Shown in pieces: positions 63,501 through 64,000 of a stretch of 64,000 nt of DNA; the first letter of the stretch is position 1, and each line of letters begins with the position of its first letter. The translations under genes and the position numbers were made by a program. The stretch is taken from contig CM046877.1 of NCBI GenBank assembly GCA_025667525.1, positions 291,148,364-291,212,363 of the forward strand, given 5' to 3'. The stretch is from Glebionis coronaria. Taxonomy: Eukaryota; Streptophyta; Magnoliopsida; Asterales; Asteraceae. The notes under the pieces are model-generated. The model did not search any database. It had not been told where the DNA came from and saw only the letters and a list, made by a program, of their open reading frames with translations.

Positions 63501-64000
63501 ATGCGCCTCTCACGATTGAAATAAGCATTGGAACACACAATGTCCGTCGTATGTATGTGGACGGAGGGTCACCGGTAGAAGTACTATACGAAAAATGTTT
63601 CGTACAGCTACGACCAGAAATAATAAGCCAATTAGCACCGGCCACGTCGCCGCTCATCGGCTTTAGTGGAGACACCATTTGGCAAATAGGACAGTTGTGT
63701 CTGCTTATAACCATTGGGAATGAAGAGCATTCCACCACGGCGTGGATGAACTTTATGGTGATACGCTCACACTCTCCATACAATGGGATCATAGGCAGAC
63801 CAGGTATCGTGGCCATACGGGCAGTACCCTCCACAGCTCACGGAATGATTAAATTCCCTGTGTAAGGAGGAATAGTCACTATCTATAACACAATCATACC
63901 AGCATCCTAATGTCATACCGTGACAACACCAGTTGCACCTGTTCCACCCAAGGATGGATCACCACCTCCCAACTGGAAGGTAGCAATCCATCCTGATTAT
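63501..64000 (+). pseudogene. Tat-like aspartic protease, 5' part of pol
   Basis: It is in frame with gag. The active site reads YVDGGSPVEVLYEKCF, with Asp at about 63,560 in the DGGS form known from Tat/Ogre elements. It continues through LIGFSGDTIWQIGQ and the second conserved block NGIIGRPGI. A TAA at 63,863-63,865 interrupts the frame, which reads on to a second TAA near 63,908 and then to the window edge. RT would follow outside the window. Confidence 0.8.

Larger units (their letters stand above)
44572..64000 (+). mobile_element. Tat/Ogre-like Ty3/gypsy element, interrupted, running off the window
   Basis: It comprises a 585-bp LTR, a PBS TTGGCGCCATCCGTGGGACC, gag split by the Athila insertion, then the gag end and protease at 62,911-63,865. 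Gag wording (WTMPIW, ARDWFEGLPP, YTQRKKF) and a protease with a DGGS active site fit the Tat clade. RT, integrase and the 3' LTR lie beyond the right edge. A candidate target duplication is TTATC at 44,567-44,571, partner not visible. Confidence 0.85.

Overview
This window looks like plant nuclear DNA made almost entirely of LTR retrotransposons. I find no host protein gene, tRNA, rRNA or CRISPR array. It is AT-rich and full of Ty3/gypsy elements of plant-only lineages (Athila-like, Tat/Ogre-like and chromodomain Tekay-like) and Ty1/copia elements. The long copia gag with a second Cys-rich module, and the Athila family, resemble elements I associate with Asteraceae (Artemisia/Tanacetum/Chrysanthemum type). 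That placement is inference and needs a database search.

Left part (1-27,594). A minus-strand element enters from the left, with an unrecognised internal region at 1-4,040, a primer-binding site (PBS) at 4,041-4,055 and an LTR at 4,058-6,855. Next is a decayed plus-strand Tekay-like element (6,941-18,296): a 5'-truncated left LTR, a gag/pol relic with RT, integrase and chromodomain remnants, and a complete 3.45-kb right LTR. Then come relics of minus-strand Athila-like LTRs (18,297-25,103) and an Athila 3' region (25,104 to about 26,880). Within these sits a complete non-autonomous copia-type element (21,235-24,421) with 441-bp LTRs, a Met-tRNA-type PBS, a polypurine tract (PPT) and a GGAAT target-site duplication (TSD), but no gag or pol.

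Right part (27,595-64,000) is one nest. A copia element (LTR 27,595-27,909, broken gag to 36,309) has received two insertions: a minus-strand Tekay-like solo LTR (29,323-32,757, TSD ACACT) and a plus-strand Tekay-like element starting at 36,310. That element is cut inside its integrase at 44,571 by a Tat-like gypsy element (LTR 44,572-45,156, gag, protease). The Tat gag is split by a 16.65-kb Athila-like element (46,256-62,910, TSD ATGGA) with 4.19-kb LTRs and a gag-PR-RT-RNaseH-IN region broken by stops and frameshifts. The Tat gag and protease resume at 62,911 and run off the right edge. The insertion order is therefore copia, then Tekay, then Tat, then Athila.

No autonomous intact element is visible. 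The most interesting signals are structural and non-coding: a dense GATC/CGATC array in the copia leader, perfect hairpins just downstream of TATA boxes in two unrelated LTRs, paired stem-loops in the non-autonomous LTR, a hairpin-hairpin-G-tract module between integrase and 3' LTR of two Athila copies, and a 239-bp (TA)n expansion.
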